From NCBI RefSeq assembly GCF_001421165.1, contig NZ_LMKB01000001.1:227169-291168 (forward strand): 64,000 bases of DNA, in the 5' to 3' direction. Every line of letters begins with the position of its first letter. The first letter of the stretch is position 1. Below are positions 1-8,173 of this stretch, piece by piece. The position numbers and the translations under genes are program-made. Below the pieces are notes generated by a model. The model had not been told where the DNA came from, did no database searches, and was given only the letters and a program-made list of their open reading frames with translations. Origin of the DNA: Frigoribacterium sp. Leaf8. GTDB taxonomy: Bacteria; Actinomycetota; Actinomycetes; Actinomycetales; Microbacteriaceae.

Positions 1-1
1 C

Positions 2-550
2 GGCTTCGTGCTGGCGCTCGTCAACATCTTCAAGAAGAAGCCCTCCCCCGGGCTCGTGCTCGCCTACTCGGCGGCACAGGGTCTCTTCGTCGGTGGCATC
101 TCGTCGATCTTCGAGAGCCGGTGGGACGGCATCGTCACCCAGGCCCTGATCGGCACCGTCGCGGTGTTCGCCACGACCCTGCTGCTCTTCAAGAGTGGCA
201 AGATCCGCGCGTCGGCCAAGGCCACCAAGGTCTTCATGATCGCGATGATCGGCTACGGCGTCTTCTCGCTGATCAACTTCGGTCTGATGATCTTCGGTGC
301 GAACAGCAACCCCTGGGGCCTCCGCGGCATGGAGATCTTCGGCATCCCGCTCGGCTTCATCCTGGGCATCCTCGTCGTGATCATGGCCGCGTACTCGCTG
401 GTCCTCGACTTCGACCAGGTCAAGACCGGCGTCGAGCGCGGCGCACCCCGCATCTACGCCTGGTCGGCCGCCTTCGGCATCGTCATGACCGTGATCTGGC
501 TCTACGTCGAGATCCTGCGCATGCTCGCCATCCTGCGCGGCAGCGACTAG
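2..550 (+). CDS. Bax inhibitor-1/YccA family membrane protein (3' part)
   Basis: The reading frame is open to the left edge of the window, so the true start lies upstream; only about 182 C-terminal residues are visible, whereas the family is usually 240-300 residues. The visible part holds about five hydrophobic segments separated by very short loops, ending in a helix rich in Val, Ile, Leu and Met before the final RGSD. This pattern and the motif around FGIPLGFILGILVVIMAAY match the Bax inhibitor-1/YccA family. Bacterial members are inner-membrane proteins; some are described as pH-sensitive calcium leak channels, but the role here is unknown. The gene is convergent with guaA and is followed by a hairpin terminator. 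Confidence 0.8.
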   Translation, partial: GFVLALVNIFKKKPSPGLVLAYSAAQGLFVGGISSIFESRWDGIVTQALIGTVAVFATTLLLFKSGKIRASAKATKVFMIAMIGYGVFSLINFGLMIFGANSNPWGLRGMEIFGIPLGFILGILVVIMAAYSLVLDFDQVKTGVERGAPRIYAWSAAFGIVMTVIWLYVEILRMLAILRGSD

Positions 551-577
551 CCAGCGCGGCGTCACCCGCACCACCCC

Positions 578-615
578 GAAGCGGGGCTCGTTCCGACCGG
601 GACGGGCCCCGCTTC
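578..615 (+). terminator. Hairpin terminator after YccA-family gene
   Basis: A perfect 10-base stem, GAAGCGGGGC (578-587) pairing with GCCCCGCTTC (606-615), follows the stop codon by 27 bases and is followed by TGTGTG. Confidence 0.7.
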
Positions 616-622
616 TGTGTGG

Positions 623-666
623 GTGGGGGTCGACGGCCGAGGGGGTGGGGGTCGATGGCCGAGGGG
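623..666. repeat. 22-bp tandem duplication
   Basis: Two head-to-tail copies of a 22-base unit (623-644 and 645-666) differ at one base: GTCGACGG in the first copy, GTCGATGG in the second. They lie in non-coding DNA between two convergent genes. Confidence 0.8.
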
Positions 667-770
667 GCAGAAGGTGCTGCTCGTGGGCAGATGAAGGGCA
701 CGTTCTGCCCGCTCGTTCGCGCCCTGGCCCGAGAGCACCCCGAGATCCAGGGACGACGACATCCCGCGGA

Positions 771-820
771 GACGACGAAACCCCCTCGGGCAGGTGTCTG
801 CCGGAGGGGGTTTCGTCGTC
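771..820. terminator. Bidirectional terminator between YccA gene and guaA
   Basis: A 23-base stem with a single mismatch and a GTGT loop: the outer arm GACGACGAAACCCCCT (771-786) pairs with 805-820, and the inner arm 787-793 pairs with 798-804. A-rich and T-rich flanks (GAAA, TTTC) lie on both arms, so it can stop transcripts from either side. Confidence 0.85.
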
Positions 821-894
821 ACTGCGCTTCGCGGGAGGTCTCCCTCACTCCACGTTCGCGGCTACTGGTGGGCACCGGGGTCGCAGGCTCCCCC

Positions 895-942
895 GGAATG
901 ACCGGGCTCGATGCTTCGCATCGAAAACAGCCCGGTCATTCC
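895..942 (-). terminator. Hairpin overlapping the guaA stop codon
   Basis: GGAATGACCGGGCT (895-908) pairs with AGCCCGGTCATTCC (929-942); an inner hairpin CGATGC-TTC-GCATCG (909-923) sits in the loop. The guaA stop codon (936-938) lies inside the right arm, so the last codons of guaA are part of the structure. Confidence 0.65.
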
Positions 943-2585
943 CATTCGATCGTTCCCGGGGGCTTGGAGGTGACGTCGAGCACGACGCGGTTGACGCCGT
1001 CCACCTCGTTCGTGATGCGGTTCGAGATGCGGGCCAGCACGTCGTAGGGCAGACGCGTCCAGTCGGCCGTCATCGCGTCCTCGGACGACACCGGACGCAG
1101 CACGATCGGGTGACCGTACGTACGACCGTCGCCCTGCACACCCACCGAGCGGACGTCGGCGAGCAGCACCACGGGGCACTGCCAGATCTCGTCGTCCAGG
1201 CCGGCCGCGGTCAGCTCGGCCCGCGCGATCGCGTCGGCCGCACGCAGCAGCTCGAGTCGCTCGTGCGTCACCTCGCCCACGATGCGGATGCCGAGACCGG
1301 GGCCGGGGAACGGCTGACGCCCGACGATGACCTCGGGCAGACCGAGCTCGCGCCCGATCGCGCGCACCTCGTCCTTGAAGAGGGTGCGCAGCGGCTCGAC
1401 GAGCTCGAACTGCAGGTCTTCGGGCAGGCCGCCCACGTTGTGGTGGCTCTTGATGTTCGCCGTGCCCGTACCGCCACCGCTCTCGACGACGTCGGGGTAG
1501 AGGGTGCCCTGCACGAGGAACTTCACGGCCGAGTCGCCCTCGGCCGCGGCCTCGAGCACCAGCGCCTCGGCGGCGGCCTCGAAGCTGCGGATGAACTCGC
1601 GGCCGATGATCTTGCGCTTCTGCTCGGGGTCGGTCACCCCGGCGAGGGCGTCGAGGAACTGCTGCTCGGCGTCGATCGTGACGAGTCGCACACCGGTCGA
1701 GGCGACGTAGTCCTCTTCGACCTGACGACGCTCGTCGGCGCGCAGCAGGCCGTGGTCGACGAAGACGCAGATCAGCTGGTCGCCGACGGCCTCGTGCACG
1801 ATGGCGGCCGCGACGGCCGAGTCGACCCCGCCCGAGAGGCCGCAGATGACGCGTGCGTCACCGACCTGCTCGCGGATGCGGGCGACCTGCTCGGCGATGA
1901 CGTTGCCGCTGTTCCAGTCGGCGGGGATGCCGGCGGCGCGGTGCAGGAAGTTCTCGAGCACGGCCTGGCCGTACGACGAGTGCTTGACCTCGGGGTGCCA
2001 CTGGACGCCGTAGAGCTTGCGGGCGTCGCTCGAGAACGCGGCGACGGGGGTCGAGGCGCTCGAGGCGAGCACGTCGAAGCCCTCGGGGGCCTTCGACACC
2101 GAGTCGCCGTGGCTCATCCACGTCGTCTGCGAGGCCGGCTGGCCCGACAGCAGCGTGCTGTCGCCCTCGGCGAGCGTGACGTCGGTGGCGCCGTACTCAC
2201 GCTGGCCGGTCTGCGAGACCTCGCCGCCGAGCGCCTTGGCCATGGCCTGGAAGCCGTAGCAGATGCCCAGCACGGGGATGTCGAGGTCGAAGATGCCCGC
2301 GTCGATGCTCGGCGCGCCTTCTTCGTAGACGCTCGACGGACCACCGCTGAGCACGATGCCCACGGGGTTCTTCTCGGCGATCTCGGCCGCGGTGATCGTG
2401 TGGGGAACGATCTCGCTGTAGACGTTGGCCTCACGCACGCGCCGGGCGATCAGCTGCGCGTACTGGGCGCCGAAGTCGACGACGAGCACGGGGCTCTGCG
2501 CGGTCTCGGGCGCGCGGTCGGCCGGTGCGGGGGCCGTGGCGGCGGTCGTCGCCGACGCCTCGGCGGTCTCGGGTGCGTCGGTCAC
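936..2585 (-). CDS. guaA: GMP synthase (glutamine-hydrolysing)
   Basis: Converts XMP, ATP and glutamine to GMP, the last step of guanine nucleotide synthesis in the cytoplasm. The 549-residue product has about 30 extra Ala/Thr/Pro-rich residues, then a class I glutamine amidotransferase domain ([15 protein letters not shown], nucleophile in [14 protein letters not shown]), the ATP pyrophosphatase loop [11 protein letters not shown], and the C-terminal dimerisation domain ending in KPPGTIEWE. The GTG start at 2585 was chosen because it overlaps the stop of the upstream DUF3817 gene as GTGA, which suggests translational coupling; the longer open frame upstream runs antisense-like through that gene. 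Together with guaB and guaB3 nearby it completes IMP-to-GMP conversion. Confidence 0.97.
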   Translation of the reverse strand: MTDAPETAEASATTAATAPAPADRAPETAQSPVLVVDFGAQYAQLIARRVREANVYSEIVPHTITAAEIAEKNPVGIVLSGGPSSVYEEGAPSIDAGIFDLDIPVLGICYGFQAMAKALGGEVSQTGQREYGATDVTLAEGDSTLLSGQPASQTTWMSHGDSVSKAPEGFDVLASSASTPVAAFSSDARKLYGVQWHPEVKHSSYGQAVLENFLHRAAGIPADWNSGNVIAEQVARIREQVGDARVICGLSGGVDSAVAAAIVHEAVGDQLICVFVDHGLLRADERRQVEEDYVASTGVRLVTIDAEQQFLDALAGVTDPEQKRKIIGREFIRSFEAAAEALVLEAAAEGDSAVKFLVQGTLYPDVVESGGGTGTANIKSHHNVGGLPEDLQFELVEPLRTLFKDEVRAIGRELGLPEVIVGRQPFPGPGLGIRIVGEVTHERLELLRAADAIARAELTAAGLDDEIWQCPVVLLADVRSVGVQGDGRTYGHPIVLRPVSSEDAMTADWTRLPYDVLARISNRITNEVDGVNRVVLDVTSKPPGTIEWE

Positions 2586-3022
2586 GCGGGGGCTCCCTCG
2601 GTCGTGGGGGTGGTCTCGGCGGTCAGGGCTTCGTACTGCCGCGTCGCGAGCTTGGTCATGTGGCTCTCGACGAAGAACGAGAGCAGGGGCACGACGCCGC
2701 CGAGCGCGATGAGGAAGAACCGCGAGAACGGCCACCGCATCAGGCTCCAGAGACGGAAGTCGGCGAAGAGGTAGACGACGTAGAGCCAACCGTGCGCGAT
2801 GAGGATCGCGGTCGACAGGTTGAAGCCCGTGGTCGAGTCGACCGGCACGAGGAACCCGCCCTGACCGCCGAGCTGCATCTCGAGCTGCAGGGGCGTGTAC
2901 TTGAACAGCATCTCGAAGATGAGCAGCAGCAGCATCACGCCGGTGACGTATGCCGAGATCTTGTAGAACCTGACGGCACCCGGGATCTTCGGGATGTCGC
3001 GTTGCCGGGGCTTCAGAGGCAT
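2582..3022 (-). CDS. DUF3817 integral membrane protein
   Basis: A 146-residue membrane protein with three or four hydrophobic helices (about 20-42, 68-88, 100-118) and the layout of the DUF3817 family, whose function is unknown. The start at 3022 follows a TAGAAT box by 7 bases, so the transcript is probably leaderless. Its stop overlaps the guaA start by 4 bases, and DUF3817 genes are commonly found beside guaA or SURF1 genes in Actinobacteria (general knowledge). Confidence 0.85.
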   Translation of the reverse strand: MPLKPRQRDIPKIPGAVRFYKISAYVTGVMLLLLIFEMLFKYTPLQLEMQLGGQGGFLVPVDSTTGFNLSTAILIAHGWLYVVYLFADFRLWSLMRWPFSRFFLIALGGVVPLLSFFVESHMTKLATRQYEALTAETTPTTEGAPA

Positions 3023-3029
3023 GGGGACG

Positions 3030-3035
3030 ATTCTA
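3030..3035 (-). promoter_or_regulatory. -10 box of leaderless DUF3817-guaA transcript
   Basis: On the minus strand TAGAAT is followed by 7 bases (CGTCCCC) and then the ATG of the DUF3817 gene, the spacing expected when transcription starts at the start codon. Confidence 0.6.
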
Positions 3036-3097
3036 GCCGCGCCCGCCCCTGCGCCAGGACGGCACCTGTCGACGTCGACAGGTCGGGACGCGCGGGG

Positions 3098-3949
3098 TCA
3101 GGAGGCGCGGGTCGGCTGGGTCGCGCCGCGCGCGTCCGCCTCGGCCCGCGCCTCCTCGGCTTCTTCGTGCTCGCGCTCGAACGCGTCGCGGACGAGCCGG
3201 AACCAGAGGAAGACCGCGAAGCCGGCGAAGACGACCCATTCGATCGCGTAGAAGACGTTGAGCCAGTTGAACTGCACGTCGGACGCCGGAGGCGCGGAGT
3301 CGATCTCGCTCAGCGACGCGGGTGCGGAGTCGGAGACGACGTAGCCGCCGTAGACCTGGCCGTCGAAGCCGGGCCACTCGTTGATCAGGGCGGCCACGGA
3401 CACGACGGTCTGCGCACCGCTCTCGAAGTCGCTCTCGGTCGGCGACTCGGACGGGAAGTAGCGGCCCTCGACCGTGACGGTCGAGGTCGCGGCCACGGAC
3501 GGCTCGGCGGCCTCGGCACCCTCGCGGGTCGCGGACCAGCCGAGCCCCACGGGCAGCGAGGCGCCGTTGGCGTCGTCGACGAAACGGCCGATCAGCCAGT
3601 AGCCGGTCTCGCCACCGTTGACGCGGTCACCGATGACGGCGAAGTCGTCCGGGTCGAACTCACCGGTGACGGACACGCGCTGGGCACCGAGCGAATCGGC
3701 GAAGGGCGTCTGCGGGGTCGCGACCGACGACAGCACCTTGCTGGTCTCGGTCTCGGGGTTGACGACCTGCACGCTCTCGACGCTGCGCTCGATCTGCCAG
3801 TGCCCGAGCCAGGCGAAGATCGCCGCCACGACGAGGGCGAGGCCGAGCAGGGCGATCCAGCGGGGTCGACGGGCGACGTGCCACATGGTCGCGGGCAGCG
3901 GTTCGCCGTCGACGCCGAGGAGGGCGGGGCGCTGCTCGGTCTGGGTCAC
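3098..3949 (-). CDS. SURF1-family protein
   Basis: A 283-residue membrane protein with two transmembrane segments, one near the N-terminus (PRWIALLGLALVVAAIFAWLG) and one near the C-terminus (FYAIEWVVFAGFAVFLW), enclosing a large extracytoplasmic domain with GEFDPDD and GYWLIGRF. This is the topology of SURF1/Shy1, a helper in cytochrome c oxidase assembly. The GTG start at 3949 lies 7 bases after a TACGAT box, so the message is probably leaderless. The charged C-terminal tail (EEAEEARAEADARG) and the last codons (PTRAS, stop) each contain a copy of the dispersed GGAGGCGCGG motif, in different frames and opposite orientations. Confidence 0.88.
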   Translation of the reverse strand: MTQTEQRPALLGVDGEPLPATMWHVARRPRWIALLGLALVVAAIFAWLGHWQIERSVESVQVVNPETETSKVLSSVATPQTPFADSLGAQRVSVTGEFDPDDFAVIGDRVNGGETGYWLIGRFVDDANGASLPVGLGWSATREGAEAAEPSVAATSTVTVEGRYFPSESPTESDFESGAQTVVSVAALINEWPGFDGQVYGGYVVSDSAPASLSEIDSAPPASDVQFNWLNVFYAIEWVVFAGFAVFLWFRLVRDAFEREHEEAEEARAEADARGATQPTRAS

Positions 3950-3956
3950 GGAGGCG

Positions 3957-3962
3957 ATCGTA
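3957..3962 (-). promoter_or_regulatory. -10 box of leaderless SURF1 transcript
   Basis: Minus-strand TACGAT followed by 7 bases and the GTG start codon of the SURF1 gene. Confidence 0.55.
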
Positions 3963-4004
3963 CCTCGCGTCGCCCACGAACCCGCTGGGACGACGGCGAG
4001 CGGT

Positions 4005-5516
4005 TCAGTACTCGGGGTCGCGTCGGCGCGTGGCCCGCTGGTCGCTCTGTTGGCCCGCCTGCTCGGCCCAGATGCGGGCCTCGTCGGCGTCCATCGCGTC
4101 GAGGTCGTCCAGGTCGTCGTCGGCGTCGGCATCACCGTCGGCCCCGTGTCGCGTGGTGTCGACCCGGCCTGCGGCGGCCCGCGCCGCACCGGCCCGGACC
4201 CGCTCGGTCTCGCGCTCGTCGTCGTCCTCGGTGACCTCGGCCTGGTCGAGGTCGTCACCGGCGAGGGCGGCCTCCATCAGGGCGATCTCGTCACCGCTGC
4301 GCGCCTCGCGTTCGAGACGACGGGCCTCGGCCTCGGCACGCTCGGCCTTCTTGCGCGACCGCAACAGCACCGAGCCGATGCGCTCGCTGTTCGAGGCGAG
4401 GACCGGCCCGAGCACCGCCATGATCAGCACGTACAGACCGGCGAAGGGCTGCAACCGCTCGTCGAGACCCGCCCCCGCGGACAGCGTCGCCAGGATCAAC
4501 GCGAACTCGCCCCGGTTGACCAGGATGACCGTGGTGTTGATGCCCGCCTGCGGCCCCAGCTTGTTGAGCCACGCGACGAACTGCCCGGCACCCACGTTGA
4601 GCAGCACGGTCATGCCCACGGCTATGGCCACGGGGCCGAGCACGCTCGGGAACAGGGCCGGGTTGAGCCCGAGGCCGAAGTTCAGGAAGAAGAACGCCCC
4701 GAAGACGTCGCGCATGGGCAGGGCGAACTGTTCGACCCGGTTGCGGAACTTCGTGGCCCCGATGATCAGGCCGATGAGGAACGCGCCGATCGCGTCGGTC
4801 ACCCCGAGCACCTCGCCGAGGCCGGCGAAGAGCACGGCCAGTCCGAAGAACAGCACGGTGAAGAGTTCGTCGTCCCGCGTGCGCATGAGCCGGGAGACGA
4901 CGCGACCACCCCATCGGGCCACGCCGAACATCACGACGAGGAACGCGAAGGCGATGCCGAGCTTCAGGATCACCGGCCCCGGGTCGGTCTCGCCGCTGAG
5001 CACGACGGACACGATCGCGAGGTAGATGGCGATGAAGATGTCTTCGACGACCGTGACGCCGAGGATCATCGGCGTCTCGCGGTTCGCCAGGCGGTTCAAC
5101 TCGATCAGCAGCTTGGTGACGATCGCACTCGATGACGTCGCCGTCATGCCCGCGATGATCAGCGCCTCGCGCGTGCCCCACCCGAGCATGAAGCCGAAGA
5201 TCAGCCCGACGCCCATGTTGATGGCGATGTAGCTGCCGCCCGAGACGATGAGCCGCCCCGCGTTCGAGAAGAATTCGTCTTGGTCGAACTCGAGGCCGAG
5301 GTTGAACAGCAACAGGATCAACCCGAAGATGGCGATCAACTCGATGTTGTCGGACTCGAAGCTGAGCGGGAACCACCCCGTGTTCGTGCTGGCGAGCAGG
5401 CCGACGATCATGTAGATCGGGATCGACGGCAGGCCGATCAGCTTGCCGGCGCGGCCGAGCACGTACGCGATCAGCAGCAGGATGCCGAGGACGATCAGCT
5501 CTTCACCCAGGTGCAT
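4005..5516 (-). CDS. Cation:proton antiporter (CPA2 family, KhtU-like)
   Basis: A 503-residue protein whose first ~385 residues form about 12 transmembrane helices of the Na+/H+ exchanger fold, with the family motifs FNLGLEFDQDEF and TATSSSAIVTKLL and the ion-site stretch VTDAIGAFLIGLIIG. The last ~115 residues are a cytoplasmic tail that starts basic and heptad-like (RKKAERAEAEARRLEREA) and then becomes highly acidic (Asp-rich runs). CPA2 exchangers move K+ or Na+ out in exchange for protons. The gene lies 4 bases downstream of a KhtT-like regulatory subunit gene, so the pair probably forms a two-subunit K+(Na+)/H+ antiporter. Confidence 0.9.
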   Translation of the reverse strand: MHLGEELIVLGILLLIAYVLGRAGKLIGLPSIPIYMIVGLLASTNTGWFPLSFESDNIELIAIFGLILLLFNLGLEFDQDEFFSNAGRLIVSGGSYIAINMGVGLIFGFMLGWGTREALIIAGMTATSSSAIVTKLLIELNRLANRETPMILGVTVVEDIFIAIYLAIVSVVLSGETDPGPVILKLGIAFAFLVVMFGVARWGGRVVSRLMRTRDDELFTVLFFGLAVLFAGLGEVLGVTDAIGAFLIGLIIGATKFRNRVEQFALPMRDVFGAFFFLNFGLGLNPALFPSVLGPVAIAVGMTVLLNVGAGQFVAWLNKLGPQAGINTTVILVNRGEFALILATLSAGAGLDERLQPFAGLYVLIMAVLGPVLASNSERIGSVLLRSRKKAERAEAEARRLEREARSGDEIALMEAALAGDDLDQAEVTEDDDERETERVRAGAARAAAGRVDTTRHGADGDADADDDLDDLDAMDADEARIWAEQAGQQSDQRATRRRDPEY

Positions 5517-5520
5517 CGGC

Positions 5521-6051
5521 CTAGCCCCCGGGCGGGGCGTCGACCGGCGAGCGGTGCTTGAGCTCGCCCGTGCGGTAGAACGAGAACGCCTTGGCGACCT
5601 TCTCGGGTGAACCGGCCACGACGAGCGTGTCGCCGGGGAACACCTTGAAGTCGCCCGACGGCGCCGGGTTGGCCGCGTCGCCCCGGACGACCGCCACGAC
5701 GGTCAGGCCGACGACGCCCTTGGCGCCGAGGTCGCCGAGCGGCTGACCGGCGATGTGGTCGTCGTAGTCGACCGTGAACCAGTCGATGCTGAGGCCGGGG
5801 ATCTGGTCGAGGGCCGAGAGCGACTCGGTGATGCGCGTGCCGCCGAGCAGTTCGGCGAGCGTGTGCGCCTCGTCCTCGCTGAGGCGCAGCGAGACCTTCT
5901 TGACGTGGTCGCCGTCGACGTCGTCGCTGAACGTGATGAGGTCGCTGTGACCCGAGCGGTGCGTGATGACACCGCACTTGCCGCCGTCGTCGGTGATGAA
6001 GGTGTGCAGCACACCCACGCCGGGGAGCTTGACTCGACGCACGTCAACCAT
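5521..6051 (-). CDS. Antiporter regulatory subunit (KhtT-like, TrkA-C domain)
   Basis: A 176-residue soluble protein starting VDVRRVKLPGVGVLHTFIT, typical of KhtT-type subunits, and ending in a TrkA-C/RCK-C ligand-binding domain (about residues 80-165, with VFPGDTLVVAGSPEKV). In Bacillus KhtT gates the KhtU exchanger in response to a nucleotide and pH. It sits directly upstream of the exchanger gene with a 4-base gap. A ribosome-binding GGAG lies 8 bases before the ATG; a possible TAGGCT box is at 6087-6092. Confidence 0.88.
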   Translation of the reverse strand: MVDVRRVKLPGVGVLHTFITDDGGKCGVITHRSGHSDLITFSDDVDGDHVKKVSLRLSEDEAHTLAELLGGTRITESLSALDQIPGLSIDWFTVDYDDHIAGQPLGDLGAKGVVGLTVVAVVRGDAANPAPSGDFKVFPGDTLVVAGSPEKVAKAFSFYRTGELKHRSPVDAPPGG

Positions 6052-6187
6052 GGTTCGTCTCCAGTGGACTCGGGGGCAGTCGTCTCAGCCTAGCGGCGGG
6101 TTCGGCCGCAGCAGCCGGGCTGCTCACGGTGGGGACAACCCGTCACCCTCCACAGGTGTTCCCGCGTCCGCGGACGGAGGAACCGCG

Positions 6188-6224
6188 GGAGGCGCGGTGC
6201 CCGACGAACGGGCACCGCGCCTCC
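6188..6224 (-). terminator. Terminator built from an inverted pair of the dispersed motif
   Basis: A perfect 16-base stem: GGAGGCGCGGTGCCCG (6188-6203), loop ACGAA, and the exact complement at 6209-6224. It begins 29 bases after the glpD stop codon and separates glpD from the antiporter genes. Both arms begin with the dispersed 10-mer GGAGGCGCGG. Confidence 0.85.
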
Positions 6225-6252
6225 TGCAGGTGGTCGCGCGAGCGACCGGGCG

Positions 6253-8112
6253 TCAGCCCTGGCGACCGCCCGGGCTGCCCGCCGAGGTGTCGTCGCCCGG
6301 CGTGCCCGCGGGCTCGGTGACCTCTTCTCCCGGCTTGGGCGCGCCTCCTTGGTCGGCACCGGCGACGACCATGTCGTCCTCGTCGAAGCCGAAGGTGATG
6401 TCGGGCGCCTCGAGGCGGACGCGGTCGGCCGACTCGTCGTCGGGCTCGAGCTGGCTCGCCCGCTCGGCGGCGACCCGCTTGAGGTAGTTGGCCACCTCGG
6501 CCTCGGCCTCGTCGTCGCTCCAGCCGAGCACGCCGGCCATCAGCTTGGCGGCGACGGGAGCGGCGGACTCGCCCCGGTCCCACGCCTCGATCGAGATGCG
6601 GGTGCGGCGGGCGAGGACGTCCTCGAGGTGCAGGGCGCTCTCGTGGCTCGCGGCGTAGACGACCTCGGCGCGGATGTAGTCGTCTGCCCCGGGGAGGGGC
6701 TCGGCGAGCGACGGGTCGTCGCGGATGAGGTCGAGGATCTCGTCCGTCGTGGTGCCGTACCGGTTGAGCAGGTGCTCGATGCGCACCTTGTGGACGCCGA
6801 ACGCCTTCGCGATCTTGCCGCGCTTGTTCCACGCCGCGTGGTAGCCCTCGGCGCCGATCAGCGGGATCTCCATCGTGGTGCTCGACGGGATGCGGCCGTC
6901 GAGGGCCGCGACGGCCTCGTCGATGGCGTCCTCGGCCATGACCCGGTAGGTCGTCCACTTGCCACCGGCCACGACGACGAGGCCCGGCACGGTGTGGGCG
7001 ACGATGTGCTCGCGAGAGAGCTTCGACGTCTGGTCGGACTCGCCCGCCAGCAGCGGACGCAGACCGGCGTAGACGCCCTCGACGTCGGCCCGGGTGAGCG
7101 GCACGGCCATGACCTTGTTGACGTGCTCGAGGATGTAGTCGATGTCGGCTGCCGTCGCCGCGGGGTGGGCCTTGTCGAGATCCCAGTCGGTGTCGGTCGT
7201 GCCCACGAGCCAGTGGCGGCCCCACGGGATGACGAACAGGACGCTCTTCTCGGTGCGGAAGATCATGCCCATGTCGGAGTGGATGCGGTCGCGCGGCACC
7301 ACGAGGTGCACGCCCTTCGACGCCCGCACCTTGAACTGTCCCCGCTCGCCGACCATGGCCTGCGTGTCGTCCGTCCAGACGCCGGTCGCGTTGACGACCT
7401 GCTTGGCGCGGATCTCGAAGTGCTCGCCGGTCTGGTAGTCGTGGGCCTTCACGCCGACGACCCGCTCGCCCACCTTGACGAAGCCCTCGACCCGGATGCG
7501 GCTCGCCGCGTGGGCGCCGTAGCTCGACGCGGTGCGCACCAGCGACGAGACGTACCGGGCGTCGTCGACCTGGGCGTCGTAGTAGGTGAGGCCGCCGACG
7601 ACCGCGTCCTTGGACAGGCTCGGGATGGCGCGGAGCACCTGCGTCTTGGTGAGGTGACGGTGGTGGGGGACGCCGGGCGGGCGGCCACCGGTCCAGCTGA
7701 AGATGTCGTAGAGCGCCATGCCGGCACCGATGTAGAACCGCTCGTAGACCGGCTTGCTGAGCGGGTAGAGGAACCGCACGGGCTTCACCAGGTGCGGTGC
7801 CAGGCGCTGCAGCAGCAGGCCACGCTCGATCAGCGCCTCGCGCACGAGACGGAAGTTGAGCTGCTCGAGGTAGCGGATGCCACCGTGCACGAGCTTCGAC
7901 GAGCGACTCGACGTGCCGGAGCCCCAGTCACGGGCCTCGACGATGCCGACGCTCAACCCGCGGGTCACGGCGTCGAGCGCGGAACCCGCACCGACGATGC
8001 CACCCCCGATCACGAGGATGTCGAGTTCTTTCGTCTTCAACGCCTCGACGGCTGCGGCCCGTTCGTCGGGGCCGAGCTTCGTGGAGAGCGAAACGGACGC
8101 GGACTTGGCCAT
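6253..8112 (-). CDS. glpD: Aerobic glycerol-3-phosphate dehydrogenase
   Basis: FAD-dependent oxidation of glycerol 3-phosphate to dihydroxyacetone phosphate, passing electrons to the quinone pool at the inner face of the membrane. The 619-residue product has the dinucleotide-binding motif LVIGGGIVGAGSALDAVTRG near residue 37, the GSSSRSSKLVHGGIRYLE-type family motif (here GTSSRSSKLVHGGIRYL), KGVHLVVPR and GGKWTTYR, and a C-terminal DAO_C domain. The last ~50 residues are a Gly/Pro/Asp-rich extension. The ATG at 8112 was preferred over 8124 because GGAGG lies 5 bases upstream of it. No glycerol kinase or facilitator gene is adjacent. Confidence 0.95.
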   Translation of the reverse strand: MAKSASVSLSTKLGPDERAAAVEALKTKELDILVIGGGIVGAGSALDAVTRGLSVGIVEARDWGSGTSSRSSKLVHGGIRYLEQLNFRLVREALIERGLLLQRLAPHLVKPVRFLYPLSKPVYERFYIGAGMALYDIFSWTGGRPPGVPHHRHLTKTQVLRAIPSLSKDAVVGGLTYYDAQVDDARYVSSLVRTASSYGAHAASRIRVEGFVKVGERVVGVKAHDYQTGEHFEIRAKQVVNATGVWTDDTQAMVGERGQFKVRASKGVHLVVPRDRIHSDMGMIFRTEKSVLFVIPWGRHWLVGTTDTDWDLDKAHPAATAADIDYILEHVNKVMAVPLTRADVEGVYAGLRPLLAGESDQTSKLSREHIVAHTVPGLVVVAGGKWTTYRVMAEDAIDEAVAALDGRIPSSTTMEIPLIGAEGYHAAWNKRGKIAKAFGVHKVRIEHLLNRYGTTTDEILDLIRDDPSLAEPLPGADDYIRAEVVYAASHESALHLEDVLARRTRISIEAWDRGESAAPVAAKLMAGVLGWSDDEAEAEVANYLKRVAAERASQLEPDDESADRVRLEAPDITFGFDEDDMVVAGADQGGAPKPGEEVTEPAGTPGDDTSAGSPGGRQG

Positions 8113-8173
8113 GCGAGCCTCCATCGTTGGATTCGGTCGGCCCGGTCTCTCGACCGGACCACCCCATCAAACG

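Larger units (their letters stand above)
551..935. other. Convergent intergenic region, no gene
   Basis: This 385-base gap lies between the convergent YccA-family gene and guaA. It holds the YccA terminator, a 22-base tandem duplication, a hairpin flanked by GGCAGAA and TTCTGCC (665-707), a strong symmetric terminator and the start of a hairpin that covers the guaA stop codon. I see no credible small gene in it. Confidence 0.7.

Noticed and set aside
645..2774. 709-residue open frame antisense to guaA
   Set aside because: It has no recognisable domain and mirrors the guaA codons; long antisense frames are expected at this G+C content.
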